In this document: one piece after another, positions 34,290 through 43,514 of the stretch | Layout: every line of letters begins with the position of its first letter | How positions within the stretch are numbered: position 1 is the stretch's first letter | Origin: Phreatobacter stygius | GTDB lineage: Bacteria > Pseudomonadota > Alphaproteobacteria > Rhizobiales > Phreatobacteraceae | NCBI RefSeq assembly: GCF_005144885.1 | Contig: NZ_CP039690.1 | Span: 5,221,001-5,285,000 of the forward strand | DNA length: 64,000 bases | Reading direction: 5' to 3' | Notes under the pieces: model-generated | The model's database searches: none | Seen by the model: only the letters and a program-made list of their open reading frames with translations | Told to the model about the DNA's origin: nothing | Translations under genes and position numbers: made by a program

Positions 34290-34967
34290 ATGGATTTTTC
34301 GTTTGTCCCCGGCACCTTCCTGTTCGAGGCGTGGCAGGCCCGCACGGCCCTGCTCACCGGCCTTGGCGTGACCATGCTGACCTCGGTCGTCAGCATCGTG
34401 TTCGCGACGCTCTGCGGCGTGACCATGGGCGTCGCCCTGGCCTATGGCTGGTGGTGGCTGCGCCTCCTCGGACGCCTCTATGTCGACCTGATGCGCGGCA
34501 TCCCGCTGCTGGTGCTGATTCTCTTCACCTATTACGGGCTGGCGCTGTTCGGCATCAATATTTCCGCCTTCTGGGCCGGCGTCATTGCGCTGTCGGCCTT
34601 CGCCACCGCCCATGTCGCGGAGAATTTTCGCGGCGCGGTCGAGTCGGTGCCGGCCGGGCAGATGGAGGCAGCCAAGGCGATCGGCCTGACCTTCCCGAAA
34701 CGGCTCTATTACGCGATCCTGCCGCAGGCGCTGCGGCGGATGCTGCCGCCTTGGGTCAATACCAGCCTGGAGATCGTCAAGGGCTCGACGCTGCTCTCGG
34801 TCATCGGCGTGGTCGAGCTCTTGCTCGCCTCGCAGCAGGTCATGGCCCGCAACTACATGATCGTCGACTTCTATCTGTTGGCCGGCCTGTTCTACCTGAT
34901 CATCAATTTCGCCATTGCGCAGCTCGGCGGGCTGCTCGAGCGGCGGTTTTCCTATCTGCGCTACTGA
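34290..34967 (+). CDS. Polar amino acid-type ABC transporter permease 2
   Basis: This 225-residue permease has the same layout as permease 1. It has LTGLGVTMLTSVVSIVFATLCG, DLMRGIPLLVLILFTYYGL and the EAA loop EAAKAIGLTFPKRLYYAILP. Two different permeases suggest a heterodimeric channel. An AGGAC ribosome site precedes the ATG. Confidence 0.93.
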   Translation: MDFSFVPGTFLFEAWQARTALLTGLGVTMLTSVVSIVFATLCGVTMGVALAYGWWWLRLLGRLYVDLMRGIPLLVLILFTYYGLALFGINISAFWAGVIALSAFATAHVAENFRGAVESVPAGQMEAAKAIGLTFPKRLYYAILPQALRRMLPPWVNTSLEIVKGSTLLSVIGVVELLLASQQVMARNYMIVDFYLLAGLFYLIINFAIAQLGGLLERRFSYLRY

Positions 34968-34979
34968 CGGAGCCGCGGC

Positions 34980-35831
34980 ATGAGCGAGCAGACCTTGATG
35001 ACCGACCAGGCCTCGATGACGAAACCATCTGCGGCGACCGACCTGCCCCTGTTGCAGGCGCGCGCGGTGCACAAGAGCTTCGGGCAGGTCGAAGTGCTGA
35101 AGGGCATCGACCTCACCATGCGCCAGGGCCAGGTGGTGTCGCTGATCGGTGCGTCCGGCTCCGGCAAGACCACGTTCCTGCGCTGCGTCAATCTGCTGGA
35201 GGAGCATGACGGCGGCGAGATCCTTTTGGATGGCGATCCGATCGGCTACCGGATGATCAACGGCCGCCGGCGCCGGCTGAGCGAGACCATGGTGTCGGCG
35301 CAGCGCGCCCGGATCGGCATGGTGTTCCAGCAGTTCAATCTGTTCCCGCACCTGACCGCCGCCGACAACGTCATGCTCGGGCTGACCAAGGTGCTGGGCA
35401 AGCCGAAGGCGGAAGCCCGCGATATCACCGCGCATTGGCTCGGCCGCGTGGGCCTGGCCGAGCGGGCCGGCCATTACCCCTATCAGCTCTCCGGCGGGCA
35501 GCAGCAGCGGGTGGCGATCGCCCGCGCGGTGGCCATGCAGCCGCGCCTGCTGCTGTTCGACGAGGTCACCTCGGCGCTCGATCCCGAACTGGTTGCCGAG
35601 GTGCTGGGTGTGATCCAGGCTTTGGCGGAGTCCGGCATGACCATGCTGCTGGTCAGCCACGAGATGCTGTTCGTCCGCGACGTCTCGCACCACGTGGTGT
35701 TTCTCGACCAGGGCCGGGTGGCCCAGGAAGGCAGGCCGTCGGAGGTCTTCGACAACCCGCAGAACGACCGTCTGAGGAGTTTCCTCGGCCGGTTCCATGG
35801 AATCTTCGGCGGGGTTGGCGCCAAATCCTGA
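34980..35831 (+). CDS. Polar amino acid-type ABC transporter ATP-binding protein
   Basis: This 283-residue ATPase has Walker A GASGSGKTT, the Q-loop VFQQFNLFPHLT, signature LSGGQQQR, Walker B LLLFDEVTSALDPE and the H-loop VSHEM. It powers import through the two permeases. Its start follows the permease stop by 12 bp. The last codons and stop fall in the first unit of a 16-bp tandem repeat, so repeat changes could alter the C-terminus. Confidence 0.94.
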   Translation: MSEQTLMTDQASMTKPSAATDLPLLQARAVHKSFGQVEVLKGIDLTMRQGQVVSLIGASGSGKTTFLRCVNLLEEHDGGEILLDGDPIGYRMINGRRRRLSETMVSAQRARIGMVFQQFNLFPHLTAADNVMLGLTKVLGKPKAEARDITAHWLGRVGLAERAGHYPYQLSGGQQQRVAIARAVAMQPRLLLFDEVTSALDPELVAEVLGVIQALAESGMTMLLVSHEMLFVRDVSHHVVFLDQGRVAQEGRPSEVFDNPQNDRLRSFLGRFHGIFGGVGAKS

Positions 35832-35934
35832 CGGCGGCAAGTCCTGACGGCGCCAAATCCTGCCGGCGGCAAGTCCTGACGACGCCAAGTCCTGACGACG
35901 CCAAGCCCTGACGGCGTGAAGCCCTGACGCCGCC
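35823..35934. repeat. 16-bp tandem repeat, seven copies
   Basis: Units such as AAGTCCTGACGACGCC start at 35823, 35839, 35855, 35871, 35887, 35903 and 35919, exactly 16 bp apart. The first unit overlaps the ATPase stop codon. The array ends 6 bp before the stop of the convergent gene. Every unit contains TCCTG or CCCTG, and 16 is not a multiple of three. Confidence 0.9.
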
Positions 35935-35939
35935 GCCGC

Positions 35940-36998
35940 CTATTGGAAGGGCGGCGAGAACAGCAGGCCACCGCGGGTCCACAGCTGGTTCTGTCCGCGC
36001 TCCAGGCCGAGCGGCGACGCCTTGCCCAGCGTCCGCTCGTAGCTTTCGCCGTAATTGCCGACCTGCTTGATGGCGTTGAACAGCCAGTCATTGGACAGGC
36101 CCAGCATGGCGCCGAAGCCGCCGTCAGCGCCCAGCAGGCGACGGATTTCGGCATTCCTGGAATTGGCCCTGAGGTCATCGACATTTCGAGAAGTGATGCC
36201 GAGATTTTCCGCAGCGACCACGCCATTCATCACCCAGCGGACGATGGCCTGCCAGCGCTCGTCGCCCCAGCGGGTCACCGGTCCCTGCGGGTCGTTGGAA
36301 ATGGTTTCGGTCATGATCGTGTGCTCGGCCGGGTTCTTCAGCTTGGTGCGTTGGCCCGACAGGATGGCAAGGCCCGCCGTATAGCTGTCGCAGCGGCCGG
36401 CATCGTAGGCCGCGATGGCGTCGTCGTTCTTCTGGAAGCCGACGATCGAAACCTTGATGTTGCGCTCGCGGAAATAGTCGGCGGCGGTGCGGTCGTCGGT
36501 CGAGCCGGAGGCCACGCAGATCGAGGCGTTCTCGAGATCCGCCGGCCGGCGCGCGCTTGACGCCGTGCGCACGATGAAGCTCTGGCCCTCGTAGAAATTG
36601 ATGCCCTGGAAGTTCACGCCGAGCGTCGCGTTGCGCGAGAAGGTGATGGTGGTCGCGCGCGCCAGCACGTCGACCTGGCCCGATTGCAGCACCGGCCAGC
36701 GTTGCTGCACCGAGGTCGGCGTGAAGCGGACCTTTGATGCATCGCCGAGCACGGCGGCGGCAAGGGCCCGGCAGTAGTCGACATCGAGACCCAGCCATTC
36801 GCCCTTGTCATTGGCGAAGGAGAAGCCGGGAATGCCGAGATGCACGCCGCATTCGAGATGGCCGCGGGCGCGGATGGCATCGAGCGTCGGGCTCGGCGCC
36901 AGTTGCTGGGCGGAGGCCTGGCCTGCGATCCCGGCGAGCGCCGCGAGCCCGGCCAGCAAGAGGCGGGCAAGCCCGATCGATGAAAATTGGGTGCTCAC
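35940..36998 (-). CDS. Amino acid ABC transporter solute-binding protein, AapJ-like
   Basis: This 352-residue protein has a signal peptide (LARLLLAGLAALAGIAGQASA). The SBP_bac_3 core has LDAIRARGHLECGVHLGIPG, WLGLDVDYCRALAAAVLGD and CDSYTAGLAILSGQRTKL. Length and the LNAIKQVGNYGE-like ending (here NAIKQVGNYGESYERTLG) match general L-amino acid binding proteins. GTG at 36998 follows GAGGAGAG. It converges on the ABC operon and is divergent from a LysR gene. It may give the transporter a second specificity. Confidence 0.92.
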   Translation of the reverse strand: MSTQFSSIGLARLLLAGLAALAGIAGQASAQQLAPSPTLDAIRARGHLECGVHLGIPGFSFANDKGEWLGLDVDYCRALAAAVLGDASKVRFTPTSVQQRWPVLQSGQVDVLARATTITFSRNATLGVNFQGINFYEGQSFIVRTASSARRPADLENASICVASGSTDDRTAADYFRERNIKVSIVGFQKNDDAIAAYDAGRCDSYTAGLAILSGQRTKLKNPAEHTIMTETISNDPQGPVTRWGDERWQAIVRWVMNGVVAAENLGITSRNVDDLRANSRNAEIRRLLGADGGFGAMLGLSNDWLFNAIKQVGNYGESYERTLGKASPLGLERGQNQLWTRGGLLFSPPFQ

Positions 36999-37169
36999 GG
37001 CGGCTCTCCTCGGCGCGACCGACGCGCGCCGCGATCTGGCGCCCAAGGATGGCTCGCCCGATAGCGCATCCGCCTCGTTAGCAGCTATGCCGGCGTGATA
37101 TAGGACTGGGCGATCGATCCCGGCTAACCATGGGTGGCACGGGGCGGCCGTGCGGAGGCATGGACACCG

Positions 37170-38099
37170 GTGGAGCTGCGGCACCTCCAATATTTCCTGG
37201 GCGTCGCCGAGGCCGGCAGCCTGTCGAAGGCTTCGACCGTGCTTGGCATTGCCCAGCCGGCCTTGAGCCGGGCCATCAGGCAGCTCGAGACCGAGGTGAT
37301 GGCGCAACTGTTCTACCGCCATGGCCGCGGCATCCGGCTGACCGAAGAGGGCGCGCAATTCCAGGCGACCGTCGCGCCGCTGGTGCGCGACCTCCTGGCC
37401 GCCAAGGATGAGCTGAGAAACACCGCCAGCGTCATCTCCGGCGCCGTCTCCTTCGGCATGCCGCCGTCGATGAGCGCGGCCATCGGCTCGCGCCTGGTCG
37501 AGGTGTTCCTGGAGCGCCATCCGCAGGTCAAGCTGCAGATCATCGACGCCTTCTCCGGCTATGTGAACGAATGGCTGGTCTCGGGCCGTGTCGACATGGC
37601 GATCATCAACAATGCCCGGCGCTCGCCTTATGTCCGCATGGACCCGCTGATGACGGTGGACCTGTTCCACGTCGCCAGGCGCAGCATGGTCGACCGGCGC
37701 GAATGGGACGACGACACCATCCCCTTCGACCAGCTCGCCGCGGCGCCGCTGATCCTGCCCGGCCGGCATCACGGGCTCAGGCGCCAGCTCGACAGCGTGG
37801 CCCAGCAGCGCGGCGCCGAGCTCGAGGTGCTGGTCGAGATCGACGCGCTCGAGGCGCTGAAAGACCTGGTCCGGCGCGGCATCGCGCCAACAGTGCTGCC
37901 GCACGGCACGATCCTGAAGGAGGTCAATGACCCCGACCTGGTGGTGCGTCGGGTGGTCGATCCCGACGTCACCACGCAGTTCATGATCGCCTATTCGCTG
38001 CAGCGTCCGGCAACCCTCGCCATGCGCGAACTCGCCCGCATCCTGAAGGCGGAGATCCACGAGGCGATCGCCGCGGGGCGGATGATCGGCCGGATCTGA
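37170..38099 (+). CDS. LysR-family transcriptional regulator
   Basis: This 309-residue regulator has the winged helix ELRHLQYFLGVAEAGSLSKASTVLGIAQPALSRAIRQLE and a LysR effector domain. GTG at 37170 gives the usual family start; CGGAGG lies 11 bp upstream. It is divergent from the AapJ-like gene with 171 bp between, so it likely controls that gene. It converges on the hydratase gene. Confidence 0.9.
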   Translation: MELRHLQYFLGVAEAGSLSKASTVLGIAQPALSRAIRQLETEVMAQLFYRHGRGIRLTEEGAQFQATVAPLVRDLLAAKDELRNTASVISGAVSFGMPPSMSAAIGSRLVEVFLERHPQVKLQIIDAFSGYVNEWLVSGRVDMAIINNARRSPYVRMDPLMTVDLFHVARRSMVDRREWDDDTIPFDQLAAAPLILPGRHHGLRRQLDSVAQQRGAELEVLVEIDALEALKDLVRRGIAPTVLPHGTILKEVNDPDLVVRRVVDPDVTTQFMIAYSLQRPATLAMRELARILKAEIHEAIAAGRMIGRI

Positions 38100-38140
38100 G
38101 GGGCGGCGGTCGAAGCCGCTGGATGCCCGCCGCTCTCGCC

Positions 38141-38923
38141 TCAGACGAACTGCACGGCGACGCCGCCGAGCGGGCCGAAATCGGCATGCAGGGTGTCGCC
38201 CTTGGCGGCCCAGACCGGCCGGGTGAACGAGCCTGACAGCATGAGATGGCCGGGTTCCAGCACGGTGCCGAAGCGGCCGACCTTGTTGGCGAGCCAGGCG
38301 ATCGCCATGGCGGGATGGCCGAGCACGCCGGCGGCAATGCCGGTCTCCTCGATTTCCGAATTGCGGTAGAACACCGCGCCGACCCAGCGCAGGTCGACCG
38401 CATCGGGGCGGACCGGCCGGCCGCCAAGAACGATCCCGGCGGCGGCGCCGTTATCGGCCACCGTGTCGGTGATCTGGCGTGGGTTCTGCACCCGCGCGTC
38501 GATGATCTCGATCGACGGGATGACCCATTCGGTGGCGCGCAGCACGTCGACGAGGCCAATGCCCGGGCCTTTCAGCGGTTCCTTCAGGACGAAGGTCAGC
38601 TCCGGCTCGACCCTGGGCACGCAATAGTCGTCGAAGCGCACCTTGGCGCCGTCATTGAGCAGCATGCTGTCCAGCAGGTGGCCATAGTCCGGCTCGTCGA
38701 TGCCGGAGGATTGCTGCATGGCCTTCGAGGTCAGGCCGATCTTGTGGCCGATCAGCTTCGCGCCGCCGGCGATCTTGCGCTCAGTGACCAGACTCGAAAT
38801 GGCGTAGGAATCCTCAATCGCGAGCTCTGGCCAGGTCTTCGACAATTGCAGCGCGGGGGTGCGCGTCCGTTCGGCCTCGAGCAGGATTTCCACCGCCTTC
38901 TGGCGGTCGGTTTCGGACAGCAT
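38141..38923 (-). CDS. 2-oxo-hept-4-ene-1,7-dioate / 2-oxopent-4-enoate hydratase (HpaH-type)
   Basis: This 260-residue member of the fumarylacetoacetase-fold hydratases adds water to a 2-hydroxydienoate in meta-cleavage pathways. It matches HpaH-type enzymes along its length: [36 protein letters not shown] (metal Glu residues), [11 protein letters not shown], and [20 protein letters not shown]. It is last in the leftward operon gntR, SDR, aldehyde dehydrogenase, hydratase. Exact substrate among the family is unsure. Confidence 0.92.
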   Translation of the reverse strand: MLSETDRQKAVEILLEAERTRTPALQLSKTWPELAIEDSYAISSLVTERKIAGGAKLIGHKIGLTSKAMQQSSGIDEPDYGHLLDSMLLNDGAKVRFDDYCVPRVEPELTFVLKEPLKGPGIGLVDVLRATEWVIPSIEIIDARVQNPRQITDTVADNGAAAGIVLGGRPVRPDAVDLRWVGAVFYRNSEIEETGIAAGVLGHPAMAIAWLANKVGRFGTVLEPGHLMLSGSFTRPVWAAKGDTLHADFGPLGGVAVQFV

Positions 38924-38970
38924 GGCTCGATCCTTGGAAAGCGGCTGGGAGAGGAAACGGGCAGGGCGCG

Positions 38971-40464
38971 TCAGAGCTTGACGCAGACGTTGCGCAGCTC
39001 GGTGTAGAACTCCATCGAATGGACGCCGCCCTCGCGGCCGATGCCCGATTGTTTGGAGCCGCCGAACGGCGTCCTGAGATCGCGCAGGAACCAGGAATTG
39101 ACCCAGGCGATGCCGACATCGATGCGACCGGCGACCCGGTGGGCGCGGCTGAGATTCTCGGTCCAGATCGAGGTCGCCAGGCCATAGGGACTGTCATTGG
39201 CGGCCTCGATCGCCGCGTCCTCGTCGTCGAACGGCGCGATATGGCAGCAGGGGCCGAAGATCTCCTCGCGCACCACAGCCGAGGTCTCGGGCAATCCGGT
39301 CCAGATCGTCGGCTGGACGAAGAAGCCATGGTCATGCGGGCCGCCAAGGCGGGCCTGGCCGCCGCCGGTGACGACGGTGGCGCCTTCGGCCGCCGCCTTG
39401 GCGTAATAGGTGGTGACCTTGTCGCGGTGCTCGCGGCTGATCAGCGGCCCGAGCGTCGTCGCCTTGTCGAACGGGTCGCCCATCCGGAGGCTCTCGGCGC
39501 CGCTCTTCAGGCGGCCGACAAAAGCCTCGAAGATCGATCGCTCGACATAGACGCGCTCCGTACCGAGACAGACCTGGCCGCAATTGGCGAAGACCGAGCG
39601 CATCGTGCCTTCGATCGCCTTGTCGAGGTCGCAGTCGGCGAAGACCAGGGCGGCATTCTTGCCGCCGAGCTCGAGCGACACCGGCCGGACCCCGTCGGCC
39701 GCCGCCTTCATGATCGCGGTGCCGGTGCGTGTCTCGCCGGTGAAGGTGATGCCGTCGACGCCGGGATGGCGGGTGAGATATTCGCCGGCGCTGTCGGGGC
39801 CGTAACCGTGCACGACATTGTAGACACCGGGCGGCACGCCGGCTTCGTTCATGATCTCGCCGAGCAGCGTCGCCGTGGTCGGCGTTTCCTCCGAAGGCTT
39901 GACCACCACGGCATTGCCGCAGGCAAGTGCCGGCGCCACCTTCCAGGTCATCAGCAGCAAGGGCAGGTTCCACGGGCAGACGACCGCGATGACGCCGCGC
40001 GGCACGCGCAGCGCGTAGTTCAGCGCGCCGGTGCCATCGGGCGTCGGCAGGTGGAAGCTCTCAGTCGAAAGCGACACGACCTGGTCGGCGAAGACGTTGA
40101 AATTGGCCGCGCCGCGGGGAATGTCGATATGCGAGGCGAGCCCGACCGGCTTGCCGGTATCGAGCACTTCGGCGGTCAGGAAATCGTCGAAGTGGCGCAT
40201 GATGCCGTCGGCCACCTTGCGCAGGATCGCCGCGCGCTCCGGCGCGCTCATCCGTCCCCAGGGGCCCTTGAGCGCCCGGCGGGCAGCCTTGACCGCGTCG
40301 TCGACCACGCCTGCATCGGCCTCGGCGACCAGATTGACGAGGCCGCCAGTCGCCGGATTGCGGTTCTCGAAGACTGGCCGCCCGGCGGCGACGAAACGGC
40401 CGTCGATGAAATGCGACAATTGCGCAAGGCTGGAACGGGAATGGCTGCTGACGGCGATGTTCAT
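38971..40464 (-). CDS. 2-hydroxymuconic semialdehyde dehydrogenase-type aldehyde dehydrogenase
   Basis: This 497-residue NAD-dependent enzyme has the cofactor site (PWNLPLLLMTWKVAPAL), GFTGET-type loop (ITFTGETRTG), catalytic Glu in LELGGKNAALV and catalytic Cys in FANCGQVCLGTERV. Its ending, FGGSKQSGIGREGGVHSMEF, is typical of DmpC/XylG and HpaE enzymes, which oxidise the semialdehyde from extradiol ring cleavage. It lies 47 bp before the hydratase gene. This supports a meta-cleavage pathway. Confidence 0.93.
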   Translation of the reverse strand: MNIAVSSHSRSSLAQLSHFIDGRFVAAGRPVFENRNPATGGLVNLVAEADAGVVDDAVKAARRALKGPWGRMSAPERAAILRKVADGIMRHFDDFLTAEVLDTGKPVGLASHIDIPRGAANFNVFADQVVSLSTESFHLPTPDGTGALNYALRVPRGVIAVVCPWNLPLLLMTWKVAPALACGNAVVVKPSEETPTTATLLGEIMNEAGVPPGVYNVVHGYGPDSAGEYLTRHPGVDGITFTGETRTGTAIMKAAADGVRPVSLELGGKNAALVFADCDLDKAIEGTMRSVFANCGQVCLGTERVYVERSIFEAFVGRLKSGAESLRMGDPFDKATTLGPLISREHRDKVTTYYAKAAAEGATVVTGGGQARLGGPHDHGFFVQPTIWTGLPETSAVVREEIFGPCCHIAPFDDEDAAIEAANDSPYGLATSIWTENLSRAHRVAGRIDVGIAWVNSWFLRDLRTPFGGSKQSGIGREGGVHSMEFYTELRNVCVKL

Positions 40465-40528
40465 GCTGAGAAACTCCGGTCGTAGCCTGTCGTCGTGGCT
40501 GGCTTTTCGGTCAGGGAAACCCGGTCGG

Positions 40529-41266
40529 TCACGCCCGCATCATCGCGCCGCCATTGACGTCGAGGATGGCGCCCGAGACGAAGCTCGCCGCCGGCGAACA
40601 GAGGAAGGCGATCGGCCAGGCGATTTCCTCCGGCCGTGCCGCGCGGCCGAGCGGATGGCGGGCGAGCGCGCCGCTGAGATCGTGGACGCCGACCATGGCC
40701 GTGTCGGTAATGCCGGGCGCGACGCCGTTGACCAGCACGCCTTGCGGCCCGTGGCGAGCGGCGAGCCAGCGCACCAGCGTGTGCAGGCCACCTTTCGAAG
40801 CGGCGTAGTGCGGGCCGACGCCTGGAAACGAACCGCCCGTGGTGGCGACGATCGAGCCGACCAGCACCATCCGGCCGTGGCCACGCGCGGCCATGCCTGG
40901 CGCGATGGCGCGGGCGAGCCGCATCGGCATCATCAGGTTGACGGCGAGCGTCGCGGCGGCCGCCTCGTCCCAGCCATCGTCATCCCAGTCGATCGCGCGA
41001 TAGATGCCGGCGCCGAGCACCGCGCCGTCGAGATCACCGGCCCGGTCGGCGAGTTCGGCGGCCTTGTCCTTGCCGTCGAGGTCGAGGCTGATCGTCTCGG
41101 CCGTGCCGCCGGTGGCGGCGATGGTCTCGGCGAGGCCAGCGCAGGACGTGCGGTCGGTCGCCACCACATGGGCGCCGAGGCCGGCCAGCACCTGCGCCGC
41201 CGCGCCGCCGATGCCGCCGGCCGCGCCGGTGACCAGGATTCTTTGGCCCCTGAGATCGAAGGACAT
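40529..41266 (-). CDS. SDR family oxidoreductase
   Basis: This 245-residue Rossmann dehydrogenase has TGAAGGIGG for NAD(P) binding and the active-site YAASK. A closing GAILDVNGGAMM is typical of the family. Its ATG overlaps the gntR stop by one base (TGATG), so it is translationally coupled. In this context it could oxidise a dihydrodiol to the catechol that the dioxygenase cleaves; this is inferred. Confidence 0.92.
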   Translation of the reverse strand: MSFDLRGQRILVTGAAGGIGGAAAQVLAGLGAHVVATDRTSCAGLAETIAATGGTAETISLDLDGKDKAAELADRAGDLDGAVLGAGIYRAIDWDDDGWDEAAAATLAVNLMMPMRLARAIAPGMAARGHGRMVLVGSIVATTGGSFPGVGPHYAASKGGLHTLVRWLAARHGPQGVLVNGVAPGITDTAMVGVHDLSGALARHPLGRAARPEEIAWPIAFLCSPAASFVSGAILDVNGGAMMRA

Positions 41267-42018
41267 CAGTGCCGCCGCGGTTCGGCCGTCGCCGCCTGGC
41301 CTTCGGAAAGTTCCTGCATGGCGCGGCGCACCTCCTCGGCGGTGCGGGCGAGATGCAGTTCGGTCATCCGGCAAGCCCTCAGGGCATTGCGCGCGATCGC
41401 CGCCTCGTAGATCGCGACATGCTCGTCATGGACGTTGCGCCGGCGCCTGGAGACGTTGAGCGAGACGCGCCTGTAACGTTCCGACTGCTGGTAGAGCAGG
41501 TCGCGCAGCTTGATCAGCAGGGGCGAGCCGGAGGCCGCCACCAGCGCGGTATGGAAGGCGCGGTTGCATTGCTCCCAGCGTTCCAGCACCGCCGGTTCGA
41601 GAGGTTCGGCGGTTTGCGGCAGGGTCGCTTCGACGGCGCTCAGATCGTCGAAAGCCCGGGTCAGCGCCGCCTCCCAGGCGGCATCGCCGTTTCGGATGGC
41701 GGCGTTCAGCGCCTCGGTTTCGATCAGCGCGCGGACGCGTGAGATGTCATCGAGTTCGTCGAGCGACAGGGGCGCCACCCAGAAGCCGCGCTGGCCCTCC
41801 GACACGACCAGCAGATCGCCCATCAGCCGGGTCAGCGCCTCGCGCAGCGGCGACATGCCCACGGCATAATCCGCGGTGAGGCCTTCCAGTTTCAGCTTGG
41901 CTCCCGCCGGCAGCTTTCCGGCCACGATGTCGTGGCGCAGCCGCCGATAGGTCGTGTCGGCCATCGTCTTGCCGGCGTCGGGCCGGTCCGCGGTGGTGTC
42001 GTCTGCCCTGTCAGCCAT
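41266..42018 (-). CDS. GntR-family transcriptional regulator, FadR subfamily
   Basis: This 250-residue regulator has a winged helix (YRRLRHDIVAGKLPAGAKLKLEGLTADYAVGMSPLREALTRL) and a C-terminal FCD effector domain with the acidic/His metal positions (ISRVRALIETEAL, FHTALVAASG, EHVAIYEAAI). It is the first gene of the leftward catabolic operon. Palindromes with AATTTCGAAATT cores lie just upstream and by the divergent operon, and are its likely binding sites. ATG at 42018 is chosen so that the first palindrome lies upstream; ATG at 42051 is possible. Confidence 0.9.
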   Translation of the reverse strand: MADRADDTTADRPDAGKTMADTTYRRLRHDIVAGKLPAGAKLKLEGLTADYAVGMSPLREALTRLMGDLLVVSEGQRGFWVAPLSLDELDDISRVRALIETEALNAAIRNGDAAWEAALTRAFDDLSAVEATLPQTAEPLEPAVLERWEQCNRAFHTALVAASGSPLLIKLRDLLYQQSERYRRVSLNVSRRRRNVHDEHVAIYEAAIARNALRACRMTELHLARTAEEVRRAMQELSEGQAATAEPRRH

Positions 42019-42057
42019 GCCTGTCTCGCGCCGGTGGGATAAACCCGTCATATCCGA

Positions 42058-42071
42058 TAATTTCGAAATTA
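42058..42071. promoter_or_regulatory. Palindromic operator, gntR side
   Basis: TAATTTCGAAATTA is a perfect 14-bp palindrome 40 bp upstream of the gntR start. It shares the 12-bp core AATTTCGAAATT with the site at 42185-42202. The AT-rich site stands out in GC-rich DNA. Confidence 0.75.
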
Positions 42072-42184
42072 CAAGCTCAGAGCACTGGCGATGTATGATT
42101 TCTGTCGGCTGACGTTCGGCTATAAGTTATACGGATGCTGGAGTAATCATCAGGATTGATAGTGCTATCCGGCTTGCGACGGCC

Positions 42185-42208
42185 ATTAATTTCGAAATTA
42201 ATTTGACA
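42185..42208 (+). promoter_or_regulatory. Palindromic operator next to a TTGACA box
   Basis: ATTAATTTCGAAATTAAT (42185-42202) is a perfect 18-bp palindrome. TTGACA at 42203-42208 abuts it and could be the -35 of the rightward transporter operon; the -10 is not clear. The distance to the other palindrome is 129 bp centre to centre, allowing looping. Confidence 0.75.
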
Positions 42209-42272
42209 TTTTGCCACGCCTCTGGTCGGATGCGTCGTGCGGCGCCAAGACCGCGACGGGAGGAGTGTCGCC

Positions 42273-43490
42273 ATGTCCAGTCATCCATCACCCAGTCGCC
42301 GGGCCGTGCTGGCAGGCGGTGCCGCGACTGTCCTTGGCGCCGCGATCGGCGCGCCCCTTGGTCTTCCGGCCCTGGCGCAATCGGCTGGCCGGCCGCTGAA
42401 GATCGGCATGGTCACGTCGCTCTCGGGTCCGTTCGCCGCGCTCGGCGAAAGCATGCGCGCGGGCATTCAGCTGTTCCTCAAGGAGAACGACAATCGTCTC
42501 GCCGGCCGGCCGGTCGAGCTGGTGGTCGAGGACGACCAGGCCAAGCCCGACGAGGGCGTCCGCAAGTTCCGCAAGCTGATCGGCCAGGACAATGCCGACC
42601 TGGTCTGCGGCGTCATCAGCTCGGCGGTGGCGCTCGCCGTGCGCGATGTGGTGACGGATGCCAAGGCGCTGACCTTCATTTCCGCCGGTTCGGCCAATGA
42701 TCTCGCGCGCAAGGCGGCAAGCCCCCTGGTCTTCCGGCCGACCAAGACCAACTGGATGCTCGGCCACACCGCCGGCCTCTGGGCTTATGAGAAGATCGCC
42801 AAGAAGGGCTGTCTGACCATTGGCGCCGACTATGCCGCGGGCCGCGAATATGTCGGCGACTTCGCCGCGACCTATCGCGCCCAGGGCGGCCAGATCGGCA
42901 GGCAATTGTGGTCACCGCTCGGGTCAACCGATTTCGGCCCGCTCCTGACCACCATCGCGGCCGAGCGGCCGGACTTCATCTATGCCTTCTTCGCGGGCTC
43001 GGATGCCGTGCGGTTCCTGCAGCAGATGCGCGATTATCGTCTCTCGGGCCGGATCAAGCTGATCGGCGGCGGCGCGCTGTTCGATCAGGAAGACGTCGTC
43101 TCGGCGGTCAAGGACGCGGCGCTCGGCGGGCTCAACACCTGCAACCAGTCGCCGACCGCGCCGAGCTCGGCCGGTTTCACCCGCGCCTACCAGGCCGCCC
43201 GCAATGCGCTGCCGGGCGAGATGGGCACGGCCGGTTATGTCACCGGCCAGGTCATCAGGGCCGCGGTCGAGGGCGTCCAGGGCGACCTCGCCAACAAGGA
43301 CAAGGTCAAGGAAGCGGTGCTGGCGCGGCCGATCGAGACGGTGTTCGGTCCGATGAGTTTCGATCCGCGCAACAACCAGGCGATCCTCGATATCTATGTC
43401 AACGAGGTCCAGAAGGACGCCGAGGGCAGGGCGCTGAACCAGGTCATCCACACCTACAAGGGCGTCAAGGATCCGGGCCCGATGGCCTGA
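42273..43490 (+). CDS. Branched-chain-type ABC transporter solute-binding protein
   Basis: This 405-residue periplasmic protein of the LivJ/Peripla_BP_6 type has a signal with SPSRRAVLAGGAATVLGAA (Arg pair, possibly Tat), cleaved near ALAQS. The core has LKIGMVTSLSGPFAALGESM and GADYAAGREYVGDFAATY. GGGAGGAG precedes the ATG. It opens the rightward catabolic operon. In aromatic-degrading bacteria, such proteins often bind aromatic acids rather than amino acids. Confidence 0.92.
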   Translation: MSSHPSPSRRAVLAGGAATVLGAAIGAPLGLPALAQSAGRPLKIGMVTSLSGPFAALGESMRAGIQLFLKENDNRLAGRPVELVVEDDQAKPDEGVRKFRKLIGQDNADLVCGVISSAVALAVRDVVTDAKALTFISAGSANDLARKAASPLVFRPTKTNWMLGHTAGLWAYEKIAKKGCLTIGADYAAGREYVGDFAATYRAQGGQIGRQLWSPLGSTDFGPLLTTIAAERPDFIYAFFAGSDAVRFLQQMRDYRLSGRIKLIGGGALFDQEDVVSAVKDAALGGLNTCNQSPTAPSSAGFTRAYQAARNALPGEMGTAGYVTGQVIRAAVEGVQGDLANKDKVKEAVLARPIETVFGPMSFDPRNNQAILDIYVNEVQKDAEGRALNQVIHTYKGVKDPGPMA

Positions 43491-43514
43491 CCGACGCTGC
43501 TGATCGAGGTCGTC

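Noticed and set aside
35940-38060. A 706-codon leftward frame joining the AapJ-like protein with sequence antisense to the LysR gene
   Set aside because: The part upstream of 36998 mirrors the LysR coding sequence. The signal peptide and ribosome site at GTG 36998 mark the true start.
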